Shown here piece after piece: positions 41,304 through 48,867 of a stretch of 58,948 nucleotides of DNA. Numbering within the stretch: position 1 is the stretch's first letter; each line of letters begins with the position of its first letter. Origin of the DNA: Streptomyces corynorhini (GTDB lineage Bacteria > Actinomycetota > Actinomycetes > Streptomycetales > Streptomycetaceae). A program made the translations under genes and the position numbers. The notes beneath the pieces were generated by a model. It was not told where the DNA came from. It saw only the letters and a program-made list of their open reading frames with translations, and did not search any database. The stretch is taken from contig NZ_QQNA01000094.1 of the NCBI RefSeq assembly GCF_003346515.1, forward strand, positions 1-58,948, written 5' to 3'.

Positions 41304-42938
41304 TCAGGGCATGTCCCCCTCCGCCTCGCGCAGCCGGAAGCGCTGGAGCTTGCCCGTCGGCGTCCGGGGGAGCGCGGCCACGAAGACGAACACGCGCGGG
41401 CACTTGTACGGAGCCAGCCGCGACCGCACGAACTCCCGCAGCGCCTTCGTCGTCTCCTCGCCCGGTGCCACACCGCCGCGCAGCACGACATACGCCGCCA
41501 CGATCCGGCCGCGCACCTCGTCCGGAAGGCCGACGACCGCCGCCTCCACCACGTCCGGATGTGCCAGCAGCGCCTCCTCGACCTGGGGGCCCGGGATGTT
41601 GTGTCCGGACGAGATGATCATGTCGTCCGCGCGCGCCACGAACCGGAAGTAGCCGTCCGGCTCGCGCACATACGTGTCACCGGTCAGGTTCCAGCCGTCC
41701 CGCACGTACTCCCGCTGGCGCGGATCGGCCAGATACCGGCAGCCCACCGGCCCCCGGACGGCCAGCAGCCCCGGTTCGCCGTCCGGTACGGGCGCGCCCG
41801 CCCCGTCCACGACCCGGGCCTGCCAGCCGGGCACCGGCACCCCCGTCGTCCCCGGTCTGATCGCCCCGTCCGCCGCCGAGATGAAGATGTGCAGCAGCTC
41901 GGTCGCCCCGATGCCGTTGACGATCCGCTGCCCGGTCCGCTCCCGCCACGCCCGCCAGGTCCCGGCGGGCAGGTTCTCGCCCGCCGAGACACACCGCCGC
42001 AGCGAGGAGAGGTCGTAGGAGCGCGCCGCCAGCTCGTCGAGCATCAGCCGGTAGGCGGTCGGCGCGGTGAACAGCACCGACACCCGGTGCTCGGCCGCCG
42101 CCGCCAGCAGCTGCCGGGGACCCGCCTGTTCGAGCAGCAGCGCACAGGCGCCCGCCCGCAGCGGAAAGATCAGCAGACCGCCGAGACCGAACGTGAAGCC
42201 GAGGGGCGAGCTGCTCGCGAAGAGATCGCCTGGCTCCGGCCGCAGCACCTGACCTGCGAAGGTGTCGGCCACCGCCAGCACATCCCGGTGGAAGTGCATG
42301 CACCCCTTGGGGCGGCCCGTCGTGCCCGACGTGAAGGCGATCAGCGCCACGTCGTCGGCCGCCGTCGCCACCGCCTCGTACCGGCCGGGCGCGCGCCCCG
42401 CCCGCCGCAGCAGATCGTCCGCCGCCGCCGCGTCCCCGTACGTGGTGATCCGCAGCCCCGGCACCTCGGCCGCGACCAGCTCGTCCACCGCCCGGACGTC
42501 GCACAGCGCGTGGCCGACCCGCGCGATCTCGCACATGACGGCCAGCTCGCCCGCCCGGTGCTGCGCCAGTACGGTCACGGCCACCGCGCCCGCCTTGAGC
42601 ACCGCGAGCCAGCAGGCGGCGAGCCACGGGGTGGTGGGACCGCGCAGCAGCACCCGGTTGCCCGGCACCACGCCCAGATCGGCGGTGAGCACGTGGGCGA
42701 TCCGGTCCACCCGGTCGCGCAGCTCCCCATAGGACCACAGTCCTTCGGGGGCCGCCGTGCGGAAGGCGGGGCGGTCCGGGCCGAACCGGTCGACGGTCCG
42801 GTCCAGCAGCTCGACCGCGCAGTTGAGCCGGTCGGCGGCGGACCCGGGTGGCAGGGGGAGGAGCCGGGGCCACTGCTCCTCCGGCGGCAGATGGTCGCGC
42901 GTGAAGGTGTCGGTGTGGGCGGACGGGGTCAGCTCCAT
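41304..42938 (-). CDS. Benzoate/2-aminobenzoate-CoA ligase family
   Basis: ATP-dependent aromatic acid CoA ligase, 544 aa, full length. P-loop LIAFTSGTTGRPKGCMHFHRD (about 190-212), aryl pocket and linker VLFTAPTAYRLMLDE, motif NGIGATELLHIFIS, and the C-terminal hinge and lysine GYFRFVARADDMIISSGHNI and RTPTGKLQRFRL. The HIFIS motif and overall pattern fit benzoate-CoA-ligase-like enzymes. It would activate the aromatic acid (anthranilate, salicylate or similar) before the ACMR-like flavoprotein. First gene of a minus-strand unit with paaX; its start is 121 bp from the divergent acyl-CoA dehydrogenase. Confidence 0.94.
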   Translation of the reverse strand: MELTPSAHTDTFTRDHLPPEEQWPRLLPLPPGSAADRLNCAVELLDRTVDRFGPDRPAFRTAAPEGLWSYGELRDRVDRIAHVLTADLGVVPGNRVLLRGPTTPWLAACWLAVLKAGAVAVTVLAQHRAGELAVMCEIARVGHALCDVRAVDELVAAEVPGLRITTYGDAAAADDLLRRAGRAPGRYEAVATAADDVALIAFTSGTTGRPKGCMHFHRDVLAVADTFAGQVLRPEPGDLFASSSPLGFTFGLGGLLIFPLRAGACALLLEQAGPRQLLAAAAEHRVSVLFTAPTAYRLMLDELAARSYDLSSLRRCVSAGENLPAGTWRAWRERTGQRIVNGIGATELLHIFISAADGAIRPGTTGVPVPGWQARVVDGAGAPVPDGEPGLLAVRGPVGCRYLADPRQREYVRDGWNLTGDTYVREPDGYFRFVARADDMIISSGHNIPGPQVEEALLAHPDVVEAAVVGLPDEVRGRIVAAYVVLRGGVAPGEETTKALREFVRSRLAPYKCPRVFVFVAALPRTPTGKLQRFRLREAEGDMP

Positions 42939-43009
42939 GGATCGCCCCCTACTTGGTGCCGGTCTCGGCAGTACCTGTGGTGGGGTCGCCCTACGAGCGT
43001 ATCGTGAAC

Positions 43010-43023
43010 GTGACGACAGTCAA
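43010..43023. promoter_or_regulatory. Shared operator copy 2, between ligase and dehydrogenase genes
   Basis: GTGACGACAGTCAA, preceded by TATCG, matching the site at 37005-37018 at 12 of 14 positions; TGAC-N4-GTCA symmetry is kept. It lies in the divergent promoter region of CoA ligase and acyl-CoA dehydrogenase. An outer GTATCG (42999-43004) and CGATAC (43031-43036) pair also flanks it. Confidence 0.75.
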
Positions 43024-43059
43024 CGGTCCGCGATACAAGCGCTGGAGGCAGGGGATCGG

Positions 43060-44337
43060 ATGCCCGCATTCTCGCTCGATCCGGTACAGACCGCATGGTG
43101 CGCCGACCTGCGCACCGTGGCCGCACGCAGGCTGCGTCCCCTCGCCGAGCGGGGCGAGCCGGGCCGGGTGAACCGGGAGCTGCTCACGGCTCTGGGCGAA
43201 CTCGGCCTGCTGGAGAAGGCGTTCGGCTCCGGGGCGCTGGACCTGTGCCTGCTCAGGGAGTCCCTCGCCCAGGGCTGCACGGACGCCGAGACCGCGCTCG
43301 CGCTCCAGGGGCTCGGCACGTACCCGCTGGTGCTGGCCGGTACGGAGGCGCAGCGCGCCCGTTGGCTGCCCGAGGTCGCGGCGGGCCGCGCCGTGGCGGC
43401 CTTCGCGCTGAGCGAGCCGGGCGCCGGGTCGGACGCCGCCGCGCTCTCCCTGCGGGCCGACCCGGACGGCGGGAGCGATCGCCGGAGTAACGGCGGGAGC
43501 GACGGCGGTGGCGACGGCCCGAGCGACAGTGGTGGCGACGGTCCGCATGACAGTGGTGGCGACGGCGGTGGCGACGGCGGTGGCGCCGGTCCGGGCGACG
43601 GCGGTGGCGACGGCGGCTGGCTGCTGACCGGCGAGAAACGCTGGATCTCCAACGCGCCCGAGGCCGACTTCTACACCGTCTTCGCCCGCACGGGCGGCGC
43701 CGGAGCCCGCGGTGTGACCGCCTTCCTCGTCCCCTCCGGGCGGCCGGGACTGACCGGCTCGCCGATCGAGATGCTCGCCCCGCACCCGGTCGGCGCCCTC
43801 ACCTTCGACGCCGTGCCGGTGACCCGCGCCGATGTGCTCGGCGAGGTCGGCCACGGCTTCCGGGTCGCCATGGCCACCCTCGACCTCTTCCGCCCCAGCG
43901 TCGGCGCCTTCGCCGTCGGCATGGCACAGAGCGCGCTGGACGCGGCCGTGCAGCACACCGCGACCCGTACCGCGTTCGGCGGCCCGCTCAAGGCACTCCA
44001 GGCGGTCTCCCACCAGGTCGCGGAGGTGGCGACCCGGATCGAGGCCGCCCGCCTCCTGGTGTACGCGGCGGCCCACGCCCACGACAGCGGCGCGCCCGAT
44101 GTGCCCGCGCGCTCGGCGATGGCCAAGCTGTACGCCACCGAGACCGCCCAGTTCGCCGTGGACACCGCCGTCCAGCTGCACGGCGCCCGCGCCCTCCAGC
44201 GCGGCCATCGGCTGGAACACCTCTACCGCGAGGTCAGGGCGGTGCGCATCTACGAGGGAGCCAGCGAGGTCCAGCGCACCATCATCGCCAAGGAGTTGTA
44301 CCGGGCAGCGGACAACACCCCACGGGAGGAGCACTGA
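43060..44337 (+). CDS. Acyl-CoA dehydrogenase with Gly/Asp-rich insert
   Basis: FAD-dependent acyl-CoA dehydrogenase, 425 aa from ATG 43060 (GGAGG upstream). Family motifs: AAFALSEPGAGSDAAAL (about 109-125), GWLLTGEKRWISNAPEADFYTVFART, FGGPLKALQAVSHQVAEVATRIEAARLL and the C-terminal IYEGASEVQRTIIAKEL. Between the two strands of the beta domain lies an insert of about 50 residues (137-186) made of Gly, Asp and Ser, coded by GGCGGTGGCGAC-type repeats; homologues have a short turn there. Probably oxidises an alicyclic or dicarboxyl-CoA intermediate of the aromatic pathway. Its stop overlaps the Rid gene start (TGATG). Confidence 0.94.
   Translation: MPAFSLDPVQTAWCADLRTVAARRLRPLAERGEPGRVNRELLTALGELGLLEKAFGSGALDLCLLRESLAQGCTDAETALALQGLGTYPLVLAGTEAQRARWLPEVAAGRAVAAFALSEPGAGSDAAALSLRADPDGGSDRRSNGGSDGGGDGPSDSGGDGPHDSGGDGGGDGGGAGPGDGGGDGGWLLTGEKRWISNAPEADFYTVFARTGGAGARGVTAFLVPSGRPGLTGSPIEMLAPHPVGALTFDAVPVTRADVLGEVGHGFRVAMATLDLFRPSVGAFAVGMAQSALDAAVQHTATRTAFGGPLKALQAVSHQVAEVATRIEAARLLVYAAAHAHDSGAPDVPARSAMAKLYATETAQFAVDTAVQLHGARALQRGHRLEHLYREVRAVRIYEGASEVQRTIIAKELYRAADNTPREEH
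43465..43617 (+). repeat. GGCGGTGGCGAC-type repeats in the acyl-CoA dehydrogenase gene
   Basis: Imperfect 6/12-bp repeats (GGCGGT, GGCGAC, GACGGC) that keep frame and code for the Gly/Asp/Ser insert. Confidence 0.9.
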
Positions 44338-44735
44338 TGGGCCTGGAACGGACCAACCCCGCCGCGCTCTCCCCGGCCACCGGCTTCTCGCACGCCGTCA
44401 CCGCCACCGGCGGCCGGCTGGTCCTGCTGGCCGGACAGACCGCGCTCGACAGCGCGGGCCGGATCACCGGCGACACGCTCCCGGACCAGTTCGCCGTCGC
44501 GCTCGGCAATCTGCTCACCGCGCTCGCGGCGGCGGGCGGCACGCCGGGCGATCTGGCCCGGGTCACCGTCTACACCACCGACGTCGCCGACTACCGCGCC
44601 CACACGGCCCGGCTGGGCCGGATATGGCGGGCGGCGGTCGGCCGCGAGTATCCGGCCATGGCCGTGATCGGCGTCGTACGCCTCTGGGACGAACAGGCCC
44701 TGGTGGAGTTGGACGGGATCGCCGTACTGCCCTGA
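44337..44735 (+). CDS. Rid (YjgF/YER057c/UK114) family protein lacking the imine-deaminase Arg
   Basis: Small trimeric Rid-fold protein, 132 aa, coupled to the acyl-CoA dehydrogenase gene (TGATG). Family stretches: SHAVTATGGRLVLLAGQTALDSAGRI, LGNLLTALAAAGGTPGDLARVTVYTTDV and ALVELDGIAVLP. At the position of the essential arginine of RidA (PARS...) this protein has PAMAV, so Met replaces Arg. Rid subgroups without that Arg lack the known 2-imino-acid deaminase activity. It may instead act on another imine or enamine such as the aminated cyclohexene-CoA made by ACMR-type enzymes; that is speculation. Confidence 0.9.
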   Translation: MGLERTNPAALSPATGFSHAVTATGGRLVLLAGQTALDSAGRITGDTLPDQFAVALGNLLTALAAAGGTPGDLARVTVYTTDVADYRAHTARLGRIWRAAVGREYPAMAVIGVVRLWDEQALVELDGIAVLP

Positions 44736-44741
44736 GGCCGG

Positions 44742-44815
44742 GCACCCATGCCCATGCCCATGCCCGTGCCCGTGCCCGTGCCCGTGCCCGTGCCCGTGCC
44801 CGCGTTCGCACCCGC
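44742..44815 (+). repeat. CCCGTG/CCCATG hexanucleotide array
   Basis: About nine tandem hexamers (CCCATG then CCCGTG) directly after the Rid stop, in non-coding sequence. Confidence 0.95.
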
Positions 44816-44838
44816 GCCCGTGCGCACGGCCGCACATG

Positions 44839-44890
44839 GCTCCGGCCCGCGGCGCCGTACCCCGGAGGGGGAGCAGCCGCGGGCCGGAGC
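44839..44890. terminator. Bidirectional terminator between Rid gene and pilin-like gene A
   Basis: GCTCCGGCCCGCGG (44839-44852) and CCGCGGGCCGGAGC (44877-44890) form a perfect 14-bp stem with a 24-nt loop, between convergent genes. Confidence 0.8.
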
Positions 44891-44924
44891 CCGATCGGGG
44901 AGACGCGCCGTGTGCGCGGTGGCG

Positions 44925-46577
44925 TCAGACAGGCGTGGTCTGGGTGCAGTTCTTCCACTCGACCCAGGGGCGGGCCCCGCCCTTGTTGGGCGCCGTGGCG
45001 TAGGTCGGGTCGCCGGTGATCCGGCTGTTCTTCTCCTCGTGCGTGACGTCCAGGCCGAAGAGCTTGAAGCCGAGGGTGACCTGTCCGGCGGAGACGCCGA
45101 AGCCGATGCCGAGCGAGGCGTTCCACCAGTCCGTATTGGCGGTGTAGTCGAGCCGGGAGAGCTTGGCCTTGTCGTGGAGGAGGGTCTCCAGGGGACCGGC
45201 GTCGTTGCCCAGGGGCTTCGCGGCGTCGGAGGGGCTGGGCAGGGCGTCGGAGGCGGGGAAGTCGCCGCGTCCGCGCAGCCAGTCCTCGACGAGGGTGCTG
45301 TCGCCGTCGTTGTCGAGGGGCAGTTCGGCGGTCTCGGTGTGGATGGTGGACTGGATGTTGCCCGCGCCGCCGCCGACGTCGATGGTCACCGGGAGGGGAC
45401 CGGCGTTGGCACCCGCGCCGACCTTGACACCCGTACCCGCCCCGGCCTCCTGGCTGGTGGTGATGGCCATCTTCTCGGGGTGGTGGGGGTCGCCGTTCTT
45501 CTCCTCCGCGTCGTAGGCGGCGGCGTCGTAGGTGACCGAGACCTGCTGCATCTTGCTGCCCTTGCCCTGGACTCCCTCGCCGCCCTGGCCGCCGACGCTG
45601 AAGGTGTAGACGAAGGTGATCTTCCCGGCGTCCGCGCCGGTCTTGGTCCGCATGACGACGACGTCCTCGGTCATCGACGCGGAGAGGAGGTCGGTGGAGA
45701 GGGAGCCGAGGTCCTTCTTGTCGTCGCCCTTGCCCTTGCTGAAGGACTTGCCGAAGCTCAGCCCGCCCGCCAGCTCGGTGGTCGACTTGGTGATGTCGAC
45801 GTCCGGGGCCTTCTCGGGGTCGAGATCGGGCCTCTTCTTGTTGGCCGCGTCGTTGCAGATCATCCCCAGCTCCGCGCCCCAGGCACGCGGCGGCGCGCTC
45901 TTGCACTTCGAGGATGCCTTGAGGTACTCGGCGAACTGCTTGGCGTCCTTGAGGTTGGCCTCCAGATCGGCCTGCGGGTCGTCGCTCTTGTGGCCGGAGA
46001 ACATCCACTGTCCGCCGCTGCCGCTGCCCTTGGAGTAGCTGCCGCTGAGCGAGGCGCTGCCGCCCCAGTCCTTCAGCCCCGGAATGCCCGCCGAGATGCT
46101 GGCGGTGACACCGACGCTGCTGTCCACCACCCGTTCCAGGGTGACGGTGCCGTCGGACCACTGGCTGACCTTCACCTGCTCAGAACCGCTGATCTTGATG
46201 AAGAGGATCTGGACGGTGTAGGTGTCCTTGGTCTGGTCCTCGGCCAGCAGGCACTTCGCCGGCTCGAACGGGTCGTTCTCGGGCGGTACGCCGGGAACGT
46301 CGGGGTCGTCGGGGTCCCCCGAGGGGTTGTCGGGGTCGTCGAAGTCGCCGCTGGAGCAGGCTTCGGAACCGCTCGTCGGGTGGAGTACGCGGCAGACGGC
46401 GGCCTTCAGCCCGGTGGCCTCGTCCTGGGGGACCGAGAGCCCGACGATCGCCGCGATGATCATCGCGACGACGAGGATCATCGCGACGTACTCGGTACCC
46501 GCCACGCCCCGGTCCCGAGCGGCGCGTATCGCGCTACCGCCCGGTGTGTACCGGACACGGACCATGGCCCGTCTCAT
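44925..46577 (-). CDS. Large protein with Flp-type prepilin N-terminus (paralogue A)
   Basis: Unknown exported protein, 550 aa. Residues 21-50 read RDRGVAGTEYVAMILVVAMI then a hydrophobic run: a type IVb/Flp prepilin signature with processing after G24, E at +5 and Y at +6. The following ~500 residues are beta-rich and Gly/Lys/Asp-rich, with DPDNPSGDPDDPDV linker (75-95), paired cysteines (about 62, 73, 110), GGSASLSGSYSKGSGSGGQW, and C-terminus RPWVEWKNC. The usual Flp pilin is 50-70 aa, so this is a giant pilin-like or pseudopilin protein. No Tad/Flp assembly gene is in the window. Very similar to paralogue B just upstream; ATG 46577 has GAGGAG. Confidence 0.85.
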   Translation of the reverse strand: MRRAMVRVRYTPGGSAIRAARDRGVAGTEYVAMILVVAMIIAAIVGLSVPQDEATGLKAAVCRVLHPTSGSEACSSGDFDDPDNPSGDPDDPDVPGVPPENDPFEPAKCLLAEDQTKDTYTVQILFIKISGSEQVKVSQWSDGTVTLERVVDSSVGVTASISAGIPGLKDWGGSASLSGSYSKGSGSGGQWMFSGHKSDDPQADLEANLKDAKQFAEYLKASSKCKSAPPRAWGAELGMICNDAANKKRPDLDPEKAPDVDITKSTTELAGGLSFGKSFSKGKGDDKKDLGSLSTDLLSASMTEDVVVMRTKTGADAGKITFVYTFSVGGQGGEGVQGKGSKMQQVSVTYDAAAYDAEEKNGDPHHPEKMAITTSQEAGAGTGVKVGAGANAGPLPVTIDVGGGAGNIQSTIHTETAELPLDNDGDSTLVEDWLRGRGDFPASDALPSPSDAAKPLGNDAGPLETLLHDKAKLSRLDYTANTDWWNASLGIGFGVSAGQVTLGFKLFGLDVTHEEKNSRITGDPTYATAPNKGGARPWVEWKNCTQTTPV

Positions 46578-46670
46578 CCGAACTCCTCATTGCCTCATGA
46601 CCGCAAGCCGCCAACTCCCCCGAGTGGCAGCAGCCTAGGGAGGGGTCCGGGCCCATCGGCAGGGCCCACA

Positions 46671-46686
46671 GGCCCACTGGTGGGCC
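46671..46686. other. Palindrome upstream of paralogue A
   Basis: GGCCCACTGGTGGGCC (7-bp arms, 2-nt centre) about 95 bp before the paralogue A start, in its promoter region; regulatory site or structural GC palindrome. Confidence 0.4.
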
Positions 46687-46777
46687 CACTGGGACGGGTG
46701 GTTCGGCAGCTGACGGACGATCCGGCCGATGTCGGGCGGGCCCGCCCGTACGGGTGGCCCGCCCCGCGGGTACGGCG

Positions 46778-46813
46778 CGAGGCGCCGGCGGTGTGGGGAC
46801 CGCCGACGCCTCG
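46778..46813. terminator. Terminator after paralogue B
   Basis: CGAGGCGCCGGCGGT and ACCGCCGACGCCTCG pair with one mismatch, 6-nt loop, 60 bp past the paralogue B stop. It separates the two paralogues into independent transcripts. Confidence 0.75.
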
Positions 46814-46872
46814 GGGCGTGCTCGCAGAGGTGGCCGGATCGCGCCCGGCCCGCTGCCGGGCCGTGCGCCGGA

Positions 46873-48516
46873 TCAGGTCGGGATGGGCTTCGTCCTGGTG
46901 CAGTTCTTCCATTCGACCCAGGGGCGACCGCCGCCCTTCTGCGGCCCGGTGGCGTACGTCGGGTCGCCGGTGATGGTCTGCTTCTTCTCCTCGTGGGTCA
47001 CGTCGATGCCGAAGAGCTTGAAGCCCAAGGTGACCTGACCGGCCGAGATGCCGAAGCCGATGCCCAGGGAGGCGTTCCACCAGTCGGTGTTGGCCTCGTA
47101 GTCGAGCCGGGAGAGCTTGGCCTTGTCGTGCAGCAGTGTTTCGAGGGGGCCCGCGTCGTCGGTGAGCGGCTTGGTGGCGTCGGAGGGGTTGGGCAGGGCG
47201 TCGGAGGCGGGGAAGTCGCCGCGTCCGCGCAGCCAGTCCTCGACGAGGGTGCTGTCGGCGTCGTTGTCGAGGGGCAGTTCGGCGGTCTCGGTGTGGATGG
47301 TCGAGTGGATGGTGCCGCCTCCGCCGCCGACGTCGATGGTGACCGGACCGGCGTTGGCGCCCGCGCCCACCTTGACGCCGCCGCCGTCGCCGATCTCCTC
47401 ACTGGTGGTGATGGCGAGCTTCTGGGGCCGGTGGGGGTCGCCGTTCTTCTCCTCCTCGTCGAAGGCGGCGGCGTCGTAGGTGACGGCGACCTGCTGCATC
47501 TTGCTGCCCTTGCCCTGGACCACCTCGCCGCCCTGACCGCCCACGGAGAAGGTGTAGACGAAGGTGACCTTGCCCGCGTCCGACCCCGTCTTGGTCCGCA
47601 GGACGACGACGTCCTCGGTCATCGACGCGGAGAGGAGGTCGGTGGAGATGGAGCCCAGGTCCTTCTTGCCGTCACCCTTGCCCTTGCTGAAGGACTTGCC
47701 GAGGCTCAGCCCGCCGGCCACCTCGGTGGAGGTCTTGGTGATGTCGACGTCCGGAGCCCGGTCCGGGTCCAGGTCGCCCTTCTTCTTGTTGGCGTGGTAG
47801 CCGCAGATCATCTGGAGTTCGGACCGCCCCGGCCGGTTGTTGCAGTCCTGGACGTCCTTGAGGAAGTCGGCGAACTTCTTGGCGTCCGCGAGGTTGGCCT
47901 CCAGGTCGGCCTGCGGGTCGTCGCTCTTGTTCTTGTCGAAGACCCACTGTCCGCCGCTGCCACTGCCCTTCATGTAGCTGCCGCTGAGGGAGGCGCTGCC
48001 GCCCCAGTCCTTCAGCCCGGGAATGCCCGCCGAGATGCTGGCCGTGACCCCGCCGCCGACCTCGGACACGCGCTCCATGGTGACGGTGCCGTCGGACCAC
48101 TGCTGGACCTTGACCGTCTCGGAACCGCTGATCTTGATGAAGAGGATCTGCACGACGACGGTGGTCTTCGTCTGGTCCTCGGCCAGCAGACACTTCGCGG
48201 GCTCGAAGGGATCGTTCTCCGGTACGTCCGGTACGTCCTTGGGGTTGTCGGGGTCGTACGGTTCGTCCGGGTCCCGGTAGTCACCGTCGGCACAGGCGTC
48301 GGCGCCGTCGAGGGGATGGATGACCCGGCAGACCGCGGCCTTGAGCCCCGTGGCCTCGTCCTGGGGTACGGAGAGCCCCACGATCGCGGCGACGATCAGG
48401 GCGACGACCATGATCATCGCCGCGTACTCCGTGCCGGCCGCGCCTCTGTCCCCGGCCCGCCCGGCGGTTATCCCGCCATGGGCATGCCAGTCACGGAGGT
48501 TTTTGGCTCCCCTCAT
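46873..48516 (-). CDS. Large protein with Flp-type prepilin N-terminus (paralogue B)
   Basis: 547 aa, clearly homologous to paralogue A along the full length (shared stretches include IVGLSVPQDEATGLKAAVCRV, KCLLAEDQTK, LLSASMTEDVV and LDNDxDSTLVEDWLRGRGDF). The prepilin site is DRGAAGTEYAAMIMVVALIVA: G25, then E at +5 and Y at +6. The linker is (D/P)-rich here too (YDPDNPKDVPDVPENDP). A separate terminator and promoter region flank it, so it is an ancient tandem duplicate rather than an operon. Function unknown; likely membrane or pilus-associated after processing by a TadV-type peptidase encoded elsewhere. Confidence 0.85.
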   Translation of the reverse strand: MRGAKNLRDWHAHGGITAGRAGDRGAAGTEYAAMIMVVALIVAAIVGLSVPQDEATGLKAAVCRVIHPLDGADACADGDYRDPDEPYDPDNPKDVPDVPENDPFEPAKCLLAEDQTKTTVVVQILFIKISGSETVKVQQWSDGTVTMERVSEVGGGVTASISAGIPGLKDWGGSASLSGSYMKGSGSGGQWVFDKNKSDDPQADLEANLADAKKFADFLKDVQDCNNRPGRSELQMICGYHANKKKGDLDPDRAPDVDITKTSTEVAGGLSLGKSFSKGKGDGKKDLGSISTDLLSASMTEDVVVLRTKTGSDAGKVTFVYTFSVGGQGGEVVQGKGSKMQQVAVTYDAAAFDEEEKNGDPHRPQKLAITTSEEIGDGGGVKVGAGANAGPVTIDVGGGGGTIHSTIHTETAELPLDNDADSTLVEDWLRGRGDFPASDALPNPSDATKPLTDDAGPLETLLHDKAKLSRLDYEANTDWWNASLGIGFGISAGQVTLGFKLFGIDVTHEEKKQTITGDPTYATGPQKGGGRPWVEWKNCTRTKPIPT

Positions 48517-48867
48517 GCGTCACTCCCTTGTCGTCCCGCGTCCCGAACTCCCCCGAGTCCGGAAAGACTAGATATGGCCGCGGGCCCACCGGCAGGGCCC
48601 GCGGACCCATACGCGGGCCCAAGTCGCCGACGACGAACAAAATCGATAGCTGTGCGAGTGAACCCATCGGGGTCGGCCCTCGTCTATCGGGCTGAAACGA
48701 TCGCCAAGATCGAGATATGCGCCAACCGTGCCCGAGAAGGGGCGAGTTGTGCGCTCTGTGCATCGTGGCGGGCGGGGTGATTCTCCGCATGTGCGGAGTG
48801 TGTGCATACTCAGCACGCATGCACTTCGGGGATTTGTTCGATAAATGCCTCAAGGGTTGGGGGAGTT
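48517..48867. other. Divergent intergenic region, paralogue B / subtilase
   Basis: About 350 bp without a gene. The left part repeats the GGGCCC-rich pattern seen before paralogue A; the right part is AT-richer around 48640-48850 with GTGCGGAGTGTGTGCATAC and GCACGCATGCAC palindromic motifs, and should hold the subtilase promoter. Confidence 0.5.

Noticed and set aside
44337..44735. Assigning the Rid protein as 2-iminobutanoate deaminase RidA
   Set aside because: The essential arginine position is Met, so the classical activity is unlikely.
44742..44815. Possible small gene from repeated ATG/GTG hexamers
   Set aside because: Pure CCCATG/CCCGTG repeat without a ribosome-binding site or supported product; treated as a repeat array.
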